A stretch of 64,000 bases of DNA from Streptomyces sp. NBC_00190 (GTDB lineage Bacteria > Actinomycetota > Actinomycetes > Streptomycetales > Streptomycetaceae). The translations under genes were made by a program, and so were the position numbers. This document shows, in pieces, positions 6,721 through 13,837 of this stretch (position 1 is its first letter; the number at the start of each line of letters is the position of its first letter). Under the pieces are notes generated by a model. The model was not told the origin of the DNA, made no database searches, and was given only the letters and a program-made list of their open reading frames with translations. The stretch spans positions 4,216,001-4,280,000 of the forward strand of contig NZ_CP108131.1 in the NCBI RefSeq assembly GCF_036203305.1, read 5' to 3'.

Positions 6721-8109
6721 TCAGACCGTGTGCGCGTCGGCGACCGACAGGGCCTCGTCGAGGATCGCCAGGCCCTTGGCGACGTCCTTCGGCGAGATGT
6801 TGCACGGCGGCGCGACGTGGATGCGGTTCCCCGCGAGCAGCGGCCACAGGCCGCCCTTCTTCAGGGCCGCCCCGAACTCCGCCATGGGCGCGTTGTCGGC
6901 GCCCGAGGCGTTGTACGGAACCAGCGGCTCCCGCGTCGCCGCGTCCCGTACGAGCTCCAGCGCCCAGAAGGTGCCGAGCCCGCGGACCTCACCGACCGAG
7001 GGGTGCCGCTCGGCGAGCTCGCGCAGCCCGGGCCCGAGCAGCTCGGCGCCGGTACGGGCGGACTGCTCGACGATGCCCTCCTCCTCCATGACGTTGATCG
7101 TGGCGACGGCGGCCGCGCAGGCCAGCACGTGCCCGGAGTACGTCAGCCCGCCCGGGTAGGGCCGGCGGGCGAAGGTCTCGGCGATGGCGGCCGAGATGGC
7201 GACCCCGCCGAGGGGTACGTAGCCGCTGGTGACGCCCTTGGCGAAGCAGAGCAGGTCGGGGCGCACGTCCCAGTGCTCGGAGGCGAACCACTTACCGGTC
7301 CGGCCGAAGCCGACCATGATCTCGTCGAGGATGAAGACGATGCCGAAGCGGTCGCAGAGCGCGCGGACCCCGGCCAGGTAGCCGTCCGGGTGGACGAGCA
7401 CGCCCGGGGCGCCGCCGACGGTCTCCAGGATGATCGCGGCGATGGACTGCGGACCCTCGAAGACGATCGTGTCCTCGAGGTGGCGCAGGGCGCGCTCGCA
7501 CTCCTCGGCCTCGGTGGTCGCGTAGAAGGGCGAGCGGTAGGCGAAGGGGCCCCAGAAGTGCACGACACCGGCGGTGGCGGTGTCGTTGCCGAAGCGCCGC
7601 GCGTCACCGGTCAGGTTGATCGCGGTGGAGGTGGCGCCGTGGTACGAGCGGTACGCGGAGAGCACCTTGGGCCGGCCGGTGTGCAGCCGGGCCATGCGGA
7701 CGGCGTTCTCGACGGCCTCGGCCCCGGCATTGGTGAAGAAGATCTTGTCCAGGTCGCCGGGAGTGCGCTCGGCGATCAGCCGGGCCGCCTCGGAGCGGAC
7801 GTCGACGGCGAAGCCGGGGGCGACCGTGCACAGCTTGGCCGCCTGCTCCTGGATGGCCGCGGCGACCTTGGGGTGCTGGTGGCCGATGTTCGTGTAGACG
7901 AGGGCGCTGGAGAAGTCGAGGAAGCGGTTGCCGTCGTAGTCCCAGAAGTACGAGCCCTCGGCCCCGGCGACGGCGAGCGGGTCGATGAGCTCCTGCGCCG
8001 ACCACGAATGGAAGACGTGCTTCCGGTCGGCTTCCTTCACTGCGTCTTTCACTGCGTCTCGCACCGCGCGGTCTTCCGCGGCGGCGAGGGCACCGGCTTC
8101 TGCGTTCAT
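6721..8109 (-). CDS. Class III PLP-dependent aminotransferase (aspartate aminotransferase family)
   Basis: The 462-residue protein starts at ATG 8109. It is a fold-type I class III aminotransferase: SYFWDYDGNRFLDFSSALV near the N terminus, the PLP phosphate loop FTNAGAEAVENAVRMAR, the aromatic-stacking YRSYHGAT, the aspartate motif FILDEIMVGFGRTG and the PLP lysine in LLCFAKGVTSGYVPLGG. Members transfer amino groups from beta-alanine, GABA or similar amines to pyruvate or 2-oxoglutarate. Position next to uricase suggests use of a purine- or pyrimidine-derived amine, but substrate cannot be read from sequence. The frame is open far upstream, but codon use and family length support the chosen start. 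Confidence 0.9.
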   Translation of the reverse strand: MNAEAGALAAAEDRAVRDAVKDAVKEADRKHVFHSWSAQELIDPLAVAGAEGSYFWDYDGNRFLDFSSALVYTNIGHQHPKVAAAIQEQAAKLCTVAPGFAVDVRSEAARLIAERTPGDLDKIFFTNAGAEAVENAVRMARLHTGRPKVLSAYRSYHGATSTAINLTGDARRFGNDTATAGVVHFWGPFAYRSPFYATTEAEECERALRHLEDTIVFEGPQSIAAIILETVGGAPGVLVHPDGYLAGVRALCDRFGIVFILDEIMVGFGRTGKWFASEHWDVRPDLLCFAKGVTSGYVPLGGVAISAAIAETFARRPYPGGLTYSGHVLACAAAVATINVMEEEGIVEQSARTGAELLGPGLRELAERHPSVGEVRGLGTFWALELVRDAATREPLVPYNASGADNAPMAEFGAALKKGGLWPLLAGNRIHVAPPCNISPKDVAKGLAILDEALSVADAHTV

Positions 8110-8341
8110 AAAACGAGAGTAGTTGTCCACGATGCGGAACGGCGGCCGTGTCCGATGGGCGGGCGGACTCGGACGATGGGGCGACCGCCGCGGAGTGGAT
8201 CTCAATTTACCGCATTGTGGAATCTGATTTCCGAGATGCGAAATCTGTGGCGGAGTGGGTGACGGTCGCAGCCCTAGGATTGGCGGCCCGGGGTAGGGGT
8301 AGGTGCGGCGCTGAGCGGCGCGCGCGGAGACGGGAGGCCCT

Positions 8342-8764
8342 GTGGCCGAGCAGACGCGGAGGCTGGTCCTGGGAGGCGCCACGGCCGGTGTCGTGGGCCG
8401 GTGCCGGGACTTCACCCGCCGGGCGCTGGCCGACTGGCAGTGGCCGGCCGGGACCGACGCCGTCGAGGACGTGCTGCTGCTGGTCTCCGAGGTGGTCACC
8501 AATGCCTGCCTGCACGGCGGCGGCCCGCGCGAACTGGTCCTTCGGCACACCCCCGAGGTGCTGCGCGTCGAGGTCAGTGACGACAGTTCCGAGCCGCCGC
8601 GGCGGCGGCCGCCCCGCGACCGCGCGCTGCCGGGAGGGCACGGGCTGATCGTGCTGGAACGGCTCTCGCGAGGCTGGGGCTGGGAGCCGTCGGCCGACGG
8701 ACGGCCGGGCAAGACCGTCTGGCTGGAGGTACCGGTCAGCGCACCGCGGGCTCCGCAGCCGTAA
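8342..8764 (+). CDS. RsbW-like ATP-binding protein (putative anti-sigma factor/serine kinase)
   Basis: The 140-residue protein starts at GTG 8342 with GGGAGG upstream. It is a single HATPase_c domain of the GHKL/RsbW type: the N box LLVSEVVTNACLHGG, a degenerate G1 region (VEVSDDSSEPP) and the G2 loop GGHGLIVLERLS, ending in TVWLEVPV. Such proteins in Streptomyces bind and inhibit SigB/SigF-type factors, and may phosphorylate STAS antagonists. Its 3' end overlaps the end of a convergently transcribed SigB-type gene by 29 bases, which makes a functional pair plausible. Two further members of this partner-switch network (PP2C at 42.9 kb, STAS at 52.7 kb) lie in the island. Confidence 0.88.
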   Translation: MAEQTRRLVLGGATAGVVGRCRDFTRRALADWQWPAGTDAVEDVLLLVSEVVTNACLHGGGPRELVLRHTPEVLRVEVSDDSSEPPRRRPPRDRALPGGHGLIVLERLSRGWGWEPSADGRPGKTVWLEVPVSAPRAPQP

Positions 8765-9623
8765 CGCCGACCCCGCCCGCCCCCGCCGGCAGCCCGGCCG
8801 CTTCCGGCCCTTCCGGCGCTTCGTCGGGCTCGTCGGTGAGCAGCCCGGTGCGCAGCCGCTCCAGGGTGCGGGCCAGCAGGCGGGAGACGTGCATCTGGGA
8901 CAGCCCCAGCCGGTCGCCGATCTCGGACTGCGTCAGTTCCTGCCCGAAGCGCAGCGAGAGCAGGACGCGCTCGCGCTCGGGCAGGCCGGCGAGGATCGGC
9001 TTGAGGGACTCCAGGCACTCGATGCGGTCGTACGCCGCCTCCTCCTCGCCGAGCGAGGGCCGGTCGGCGCCGCCGTCGTGGTCGCCGTCCTCCTGGAGCG
9101 GCGCGTCCAGGGAGCGCGCGGAGTACGCGGACGCGGCCTTGCGGCCCTCCGACAGCTCCTCGGGCGGCACGTGCAGGTGCCCGGCGAGCTCGGTGTCCGT
9201 GGGTTCGCGGCCGAGCTCCTGCTCCAGGACGTCGTGCGCCTTGGCCGAATCGATGCGCAGTTCCTGGAGCCGCCGCGGGACCTTGACGGCCCAGCTGGTG
9301 TCCCGGAAGAACCGCTTGATCTCCCCGGTGATCGTCGGCATCGCGAACGAGGTGAATTCCACCCCGCGCTCCGGGTCGAAGCGGTTGATGGCCTTGATCA
9401 GGCCGATCGTGCCGACCTGGACGATGTCCTCCATCGGCTCGCTCCGCCCGCGGAACCGGCGGGCGGCGTACTTCACGAGGCTGAGGTTCAGCTCGACGAG
9501 GGTGTTGCGGACGTACGAGTACTCCGCGCCGCCTTCCTCCAGCTCGGCCATTCTCCGGAACAGGGACACGGACAGGGCCCTGGCCTCGTCTGTCGAGACG
9601 TCTGTGAGGTCTGTACGGTGCAT
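8736..9623 (-). CDS. SigB/SigF/SigG-subfamily RNA polymerase sigma factor
   Basis: The 295-residue protein starts at ATG 9623. Region 2 is RNTLVELNLSLVKYAARRFRGRSEPMEDIVQVGTIGLIKAINRFDPE with the core-binding and -10 recognition helices (FTSFAMPTITGEIKRFFRD). Region 3 follows (VPRRLQELRIDSAKAHDVLEQELGREPTDTELAGHL), then a linker with DGDHDGG and region 4 LPERERVLLSLRFGQELTQSEIGDRLGLSQMHVSRLLARTLERLR. This is the stress/sporulation SigB-SigF group, normally held by an RsbW-type anti-sigma factor such as the one encoded convergently. The C-terminal tail is Gly/Ala/Pro-rich. A SigB-like GGGTAT lies at 9697-9702 (minus), compatible with autoregulation, but no good -35 was found. Confidence 0.92.
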   Translation of the reverse strand: MHRTDLTDVSTDEARALSVSLFRRMAELEEGGAEYSYVRNTLVELNLSLVKYAARRFRGRSEPMEDIVQVGTIGLIKAINRFDPERGVEFTSFAMPTITGEIKRFFRDTSWAVKVPRRLQELRIDSAKAHDVLEQELGREPTDTELAGHLHVPPEELSEGRKAASAYSARSLDAPLQEDGDHDGGADRPSLGEEEAAYDRIECLESLKPILAGLPERERVLLSLRFGQELTQSEIGDRLGLSQMHVSRLLARTLERLRTGLLTDEPDEAPEGPEAAGLPAGAGGVGVTAAEPAVR

Positions 9624-9763
9624 GGCGCTGCGCTCCTCCGACGGGTGGACCCCGGGTGGAGTGCCCGGGGTACGTCGTTGCGCTGTCCCAGGGGATATAC
9701 CCCTACGAATTATCCCGTACCCCCCGTGTCCTCGCTCATCGGCTCGGCCCACCGCCTCGCCGT

Positions 9764-9797
9764 ACAGCCGGAACAGCCGGAACAGCCGGAACAGCCG
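9764..9797. repeat. 9-bp tandem repeat
   Basis: The unit ACAGCCGGA is repeated 3.8 times without mismatch in the gap between the sigma factor and the GvpU-like gene. It is a simple repeat likely to vary in copy number. Confidence 0.85.
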
Positions 9798-9804
9798 CGG
9801 ACCG

Positions 9805-10185
9805 CTATTTGTCCGAGTAGCTGAAGTCCCCGACGGTCCAGGCACTGACGTCCGCGAGCGCGATCCGGTACATGCCGCCGGTTTCGGGGATGCCCAGGGT
9901 GCCCTGGAGGATGCGCGCCACGTGGAAGTGCAGGTGCGAGGGCGGCCCGGCGGCGGCCGGGCCGGTGGGGCCGGTCTGTCCGGAGGTTCTGAAGACCTTG
10001 GCGAACGGCGCCAGCTGGTCGGAGTCCTGGAGGACCTCGGCGACGCGCTGACGCCAGACGCTCTCGGGGGCGAGGCGGCCGGTGATGACGGCGCCGTTGA
10101 TCACGACGGTGAGGGACATCTGATTGGTTTGCTCCGACTCGACCATGGCGGCGAGATCGATGAGCAGGTCATCAGGGATCGACAT
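9805..10185 (-). CDS. GvpU-like gas-vesicle accessory protein, orphan
   Basis: The 126-residue protein starts at ATG 10185 (MSIPDDLLIDLAAMVESEQ). The segment QMSLTVVINGAVITGRLAPE matches the characteristic NVNGAVISG beta hairpin of GvpU, and the second half SHLHFHVARILQG...YRIALADVSAWTVGDFSYSD matches the conserved HLKN and KIxxVDGFFLG regions. GvpU is a cytosolic accessory protein of gas-vesicle clusters. No other gvp gene lies in the window, so its job here is open. The call rests on motif recall only and should be tested with a profile. Confidence 0.6.
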   Translation of the reverse strand: MSIPDDLLIDLAAMVESEQTNQMSLTVVINGAVITGRLAPESVWRQRVAEVLQDSDQLAPFAKVFRTSGQTGPTGPAAAGPPSHLHFHVARILQGTLGIPETGGMYRIALADVSAWTVGDFSYSDK

Positions 10186-10290
10186 GGGCACGGACTCTAG
10201 CAAGCGTTCAGGCCCTGGCCGGCGTGTATCGAGGAGTTCCCGGTGGGGGGATTCGCGAGAGCGTGTCGAAGCAAAGATGGGGAAAATGCA

Positions 10291-10332
10291 ACGAGCTGGG
10301 GCCCGCACCCCGAGGTGCGGGCCCCAGCTCGT
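10291..10332. terminator. Strong terminator downstream of the cold-shock gene
   Basis: A perfect 19-bp stem with the loop CCGA lies 12 bases after the cold-shock stop codon. On the minus strand it is followed by TGCATTTTCC, a T-containing tract. This fits a highly expressed csp gene. Confidence 0.88.
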
Positions 10333-10344
10333 ATGCGTCAGCGA

Positions 10345-10548
10345 TTAGGCGGGAACGATGTTCTCGGCCTGCGGGCCCTTCTGGCCCTGCGTGACGTCGA
10401 AGGTAACCTTCTGGCCTTCCTGAAGCTCACGGAAGCCGGAGGAGGCGATGTTCGAGTAGTGGGCGAACACGTCAGCGCCGCCACCCTCCTGCTCGATGAA
10501 GCCAAAACCCTTTTCCGCGTTGAACCACTTCACGGTGCCAGATGCCAT
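10345..10548 (-). CDS. Cold-shock protein (CspA family)
   Basis: The 67-residue single-domain protein has RNP1 ([11 protein letters not shown]) and RNP2 (DVFAHYSNI) motifs in a five-strand OB fold and binds single-stranded RNA/DNA as an RNA chaperone. It starts [17 protein letters not shown] and ends QAENIVPA, typical actinobacterial Csp. ATG 10548 has AAGGAGA six bases upstream. An unusually AT-rich region precedes it, expected for a long csp leader, and a strong terminator follows. Codon use is highly biased to preferred codons, consistent with high expression. Confidence 0.97.
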   Translation of the reverse strand: MASGTVKWFNAEKGFGFIEQEGGGADVFAHYSNIASSGFRELQEGQKVTFDVTQGQKGPQAENIVPA

Positions 10549-11053
10549 AGTGAATCTCCTTTGGGGCAATGCCCGGGATCGCACTGTGCGAGCGCCGGAG
10601 TCGCCGAGATGATTGCCCCGACCGGAAACTCAACCGGTAAATAAAAAAAGCGCCCGCCCGAAAAATCCGGTGAGAGCACTTGTAAGTTTTTGGGAACCAC
10701 AACTGCAACTGGCGTCACCGTAGCACAGGGCGAAGGTCAGGGCGTGGGAATGTCAGCCATTCGGGGTGGGCGCGGTTCTTAAACCTCCCTGCGCGTAGTC
10801 GTAATTCTGCACCGGTGGTAACAGGTATTTGCGCACGGAAATCATATGAACGCTGCCGGCGGCCTCAGGCTTTTCGTGTCCGCGGCGCATCCCGTCGTTC
10901 GGCCGGAGGGTTTCTTCGGGCCGGTCCTCCGGCGCGACGATCCGGCAGGCTGCCCCGCATGTCCGGCCCCAACCCCCTTGTGATGCGGGTCACATGGAAT
11001 GTTCGGAGGGTTCGCGGCCTCTTCCCGTTCGAGACGCGGTCGAGGAGGAAGTC
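10549..11053. other. Intergenic region with cold-shock leader and divergent promoters
   Basis: About 500 bases without a gene. The part next to the cold-shock gene (10620-10760) is AT-rich with runs of A and T (ATAAAAAAAG) and probably holds a long 5' leader. The part before the ECF sigma factor has a short in-frame extension of that gene from 10994 but no separate gene. Confidence 0.6.
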
Positions 11054-11569
11054 ATGAGGATCCCGGGGGCGACCGAGGAGGGGCTGTCGGCGCTCGTCCG
11101 GTCCGCCCAGCGCGGCGACCGGATGGCCGTCCAGGAACTGCTCGACCTGCTGACCCCGTACGTCGGGCGGCTGTGCGGGCCGATCGCGCTGCAGGACGGG
11201 CCGGACGCCACACAGGAGGCGCTGATCGCGGTCTTCCGGAACATCGGGCGGCTGCGGGAGCCGGCCGCGCTGTTCGGCTGGGTGCGCGTGATCGCCGTAC
11301 GGGAGGCGGTGCGCATGGCCCGGGCCGGCGCGCGGACCGTGGCCGACCCGCTCGACGAGGTTCCGGCGCGCGGCGATCCACAGCTCTCGGCCGACGTGCG
11401 CGACGTGCTGGAACGGCTCTCCCCGGCGCACCGCGCCGTACTGGTCCTGCGCGACCTCGAAGGGCTGGACGAGCACGCGGTCAGCGCTCTGCTCGGGGTG
11501 CCCGAACCCACCGTGCGGACCCGGCTCTTCCGGGCCCGCCGCAACTTCCGGAAGGCGTGGGAACGTTGA
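11054..11569 (+). CDS. ECF-type RNA polymerase sigma factor
   Basis: The 171-residue protein has a region 2 helix set (LSALVRSAQRGDRMAVQELLDLLTPYVGRL, then DATQEALIAVFRNIGRLREPAALFGWVRVIAVREAVRMAR) and a region 4 helix-turn-helix (LERLSPAHRAVLVLRDLEGLDEHAVSALLGVPEPTVRTRLFRARRNF). ATG 11054 has GAGGAGG close upstream; an in-frame ATG at 10994 is also possible. It is short for a sigma factor and has no C-terminal extension. The next gene overlaps its stop, so it is probably co-expressed with the SRPBCC protein. No obvious anti-sigma factor is adjacent. Confidence 0.88.
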   Translation: MRIPGATEEGLSALVRSAQRGDRMAVQELLDLLTPYVGRLCGPIALQDGPDATQEALIAVFRNIGRLREPAALFGWVRVIAVREAVRMARAGARTVADPLDEVPARGDPQLSADVRDVLERLSPAHRAVLVLRDLEGLDEHAVSALLGVPEPTVRTRLFRARRNFRKAWER

Positions 11570-12033
11570 ACGACTCCTGGCCGGTCGCCGAACTCGACGC
11601 CGTCCGCAGGCTGCGGGTGATCGCCCGCACCACTCCGGGCGCCGGCTTCGCCGAACACCTCCTCGCCGCGCCCTTCGACCGGGTCTGGGACCTCGCCTCG
11701 GATCTGGAGGACCAGCTGCCCCGGCTCATCACCGACATCAGCTCCTTCACGGTGACCTCGGCCGCCGGTGAACGCCTCGAAGCCCGGGCCCGCAGCCCGC
11801 TCGGCATGCGGGCGCGTTTCGACGTCGTGCTGCGGCCGGGCTGGTGCCTCATGCAGAGCCGGTTCGTGGTCGGCGGCATGGCCGCCGTGCCGGAGGGGGA
11901 CGGGACCCGCTTCGCCTTCTTCGGCGGCCTGCGCCTGCCCGGCATCGGGCCGGCCGACCGGGTGCTGCGCCCGCTGATGGCGCCGCTGGCCGCGAGGGCG
12001 CTGGGACGCCTCTCTGACCAGCTGGAACCGTGA
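11566..12033 (+). CDS. SRPBCC superfamily protein
   Basis: About 155 residues. The segment AGFAEHLLAAPFDRVWDLASDLEDQLPRLITDISSFTV is the N-terminal strand and two helices of the START/Bet v 1 fold, followed by strands GERLEARARSPLGMRARFDVVLRPGWCLMQSRFVVGGMAAVPEGDGTRFAFFGG and a long C-terminal helix. This fold makes a hydrophobic ligand pocket. The TTG at 11566 overlaps the sigma factor stop (TTGA) and has GGAAGG ten bases upstream; GTG 11557 is an alternative. Coupling suggests a regulatory or sensing role beside the sigma factor, which is inference. Confidence 0.72.
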   Translation: MNDSWPVAELDAVRRLRVIARTTPGAGFAEHLLAAPFDRVWDLASDLEDQLPRLITDISSFTVTSAAGERLEARARSPLGMRARFDVVLRPGWCLMQSRFVVGGMAAVPEGDGTRFAFFGGLRLPGIGPADRVLRPLMAPLAARALGRLSDQLEP

Positions 12034-12126
12034 ACGGGCACCCTCCGTGGAGGCCGCTCCGGGGCGCTGTACTCTGTGCGGGATTCTGTCCTGAGCGTGT
12101 TCAAAAACATCACAAATGGGGGTTCG

Positions 12127-13812
12127 GTGCGCAACCGCCGACTCGTTCTCTCCGCCGCCTTCATCGCGGCCGGCGTCGGTCTCATACCGGGCATGGCCCA
12201 GGCGGATCCCGCCGCGTCCGGTACGGCTGGTGCGCCCGGAATGAGCACTCCGGACGTCAACCTCGACGACGCCGCGGCGCCCAACTTCAAGACGTTCACC
12301 AGCCCCGCGGACCGTACGGTCCGAAAGACGCTGTCCGCCCCGCAGAACAAGGCGGCCGCCGCCCCGCTGACCGTGGGTACCGCCCAGGCCAACCCCAACC
12401 TCGCGGTCGCCCTGGGCGCCAAGACCAGCAGTGCGCACGGGCTGGAGCTGAAGTCCACCATCACGAGCGAGGCCGCCTCGCTCAAGGTCACCATCGCCTG
12501 GGGCGACGGGACCACGGACACGGCCGACGCCGCCGGCTCCACCGTGCTGACCACGCCGCACATGTACGCCGAGGTCGGCGAGTACGCGATCAAGGTCACC
12601 GTGGCCGACGCCGCGAACAACATCACCGCCGAGAACGATCTCTACATCACCACGCCGGGCTCCGACTTCACCCCGTACGCCCCGACCCGCCTCCTGGACA
12701 CCCGGTCGGGCATCGGCGCGCCGAAGGGCAAGGTGCCCGCGTACGGCACGACCCGCGTCAAGGTCGAGGGCAGCGGCTCGATCCCGGACAACGTCACCGC
12801 CGTCGTCCTCAACGTCACCGTCACCAACACCACCAGCGGCGGGCACATCACCGCCTACGCCAAGGGCGCCGACCGGCCGACCTCGTCGAACGTCAACTTC
12901 TCGGCCGGCCAGACGGTCCCGAACCTGGTGATCGTGCCGGTCAGCCTGGACGGCTACGTCGAGCTGTACAACGCCGGCTGGGAGTCGGTCGACCTGCTCG
13001 CGGACGTCACCGGCTACTTCACCCGGACCGCGTCCAGCGGCTACACCCCGATGGCGCCGACCCGCTTCGTCGACACCCGCGACGGCCTCGGCACCGCGAA
13101 GGGCCAGGTCGCCGGCCAGGCGACCTTCAGCACGCAGATGAGCGGCCTGCGCGGCGTCCCCCAGGACGTCAAGGCCGTCGCGCTCAACGTGACCGTCACC
13201 AACCCGAAGGAGGACGGCCACCTGACCGTCTTCCCGAGCGGGCAGGCGGCTCCGTCCACCTCCAGCGTGAACTTCACCGCCGGCCAGACCATCGCCAACT
13301 CGGTGATCGTGCCCGTCGGCCCCGACGGCAAGATCAGTGTCCGCAACGGGGCCTGGGCCGGGACCGACGTGGTCGTCGACGTCGTCGGCTACTACAGCCT
13401 CGACAGCAAGGGCGCCTACATGCCGCTGGCGCCGCAGCGCCTGGTCGACACCCGTGACCCCGCCAGCCCGGTGTACGGGCCGCTGGAAGGCCAGAGCTAC
13501 ATCTACGTGCCGTTCTCCGACGACGAACCCAGCATCTCGGGCTTCGTGCTGAACACCACGGTCACCAACACCCGGGGCGGCGGGTACCTCACGGTCGCCC
13601 CGGACCCGAACACGTCCGGCCAGTACCAGAACGGGACGGAGACCTGGCCGACGCCGCCCAACTCCTCCAACCTGAACTGGACGACGGGCAAGACCGTCCC
13701 GAACCTGGTCCAGGCGAGCACCGGGGCCAACGGCATCGTCGACTTCTGGAACCGGGGCTGGGACGACATCGACCTCGTCGTCGACGTCTTCGGCTTCTAC
13801 GACACCAAGTAA
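12127..13812 (+). CDS. Secreted PKD and PxRxLDTR-repeat cell-surface protein
   Basis: About 561 residues. GTG 12127 (GGGG five bases upstream) gives a clean signal peptide (VRNRRLVLSAAFIAAGVG, cleavage near MAQA-DP). A PKD-like beta-sandwich follows (AWGDGTTDTADAAGSTVLTTPHMYAEVGEYAIKVTV). Then come three repeats of about 120 residues, each starting YxPxxPxRxxDTR and containing LNVTVTN, SSNVNF.AGQTVPNLVIVPV and VDVVGYY. The last repeat is more diverged (LNTTVTN, SSNLNW). Such repeats occur on Streptomyces secreted hydrolases and may bind wall or polymer; no catalytic domain is seen. An in-frame GTG at 12076 lacks a ribosome-binding site. Confidence 0.85.
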   Translation: MRNRRLVLSAAFIAAGVGLIPGMAQADPAASGTAGAPGMSTPDVNLDDAAAPNFKTFTSPADRTVRKTLSAPQNKAAAAPLTVGTAQANPNLAVALGAKTSSAHGLELKSTITSEAASLKVTIAWGDGTTDTADAAGSTVLTTPHMYAEVGEYAIKVTVADAANNITAENDLYITTPGSDFTPYAPTRLLDTRSGIGAPKGKVPAYGTTRVKVEGSGSIPDNVTAVVLNVTVTNTTSGGHITAYAKGADRPTSSNVNFSAGQTVPNLVIVPVSLDGYVELYNAGWESVDLLADVTGYFTRTASSGYTPMAPTRFVDTRDGLGTAKGQVAGQATFSTQMSGLRGVPQDVKAVALNVTVTNPKEDGHLTVFPSGQAAPSTSSVNFTAGQTIANSVIVPVGPDGKISVRNGAWAGTDVVVDVVGYYSLDSKGAYMPLAPQRLVDTRDPASPVYGPLEGQSYIYVPFSDDEPSISGFVLNTTVTNTRGGGYLTVAPDPNTSGQYQNGTETWPTPPNSSNLNWTTGKTVPNLVQASTGANGIVDFWNRGWDDIDLVVDVFGFYDTK

Positions 13813-13837
13813 CCGCGGTCCGGGGCGCGCCGGGGCG

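Noticed and set aside
8110..9018. N-terminal extension of the aminotransferase frame to 9018
   Set aside because: It is antisense to the RsbW-like gene and sigma gene, with Arg/Pro-rich composition; family length fits ATG 8109.
9690..9722. SigB-type promoter for the sigma gene
   Set aside because: A GGGTAT is present on the minus strand but no -35 element with suitable spacing was found.
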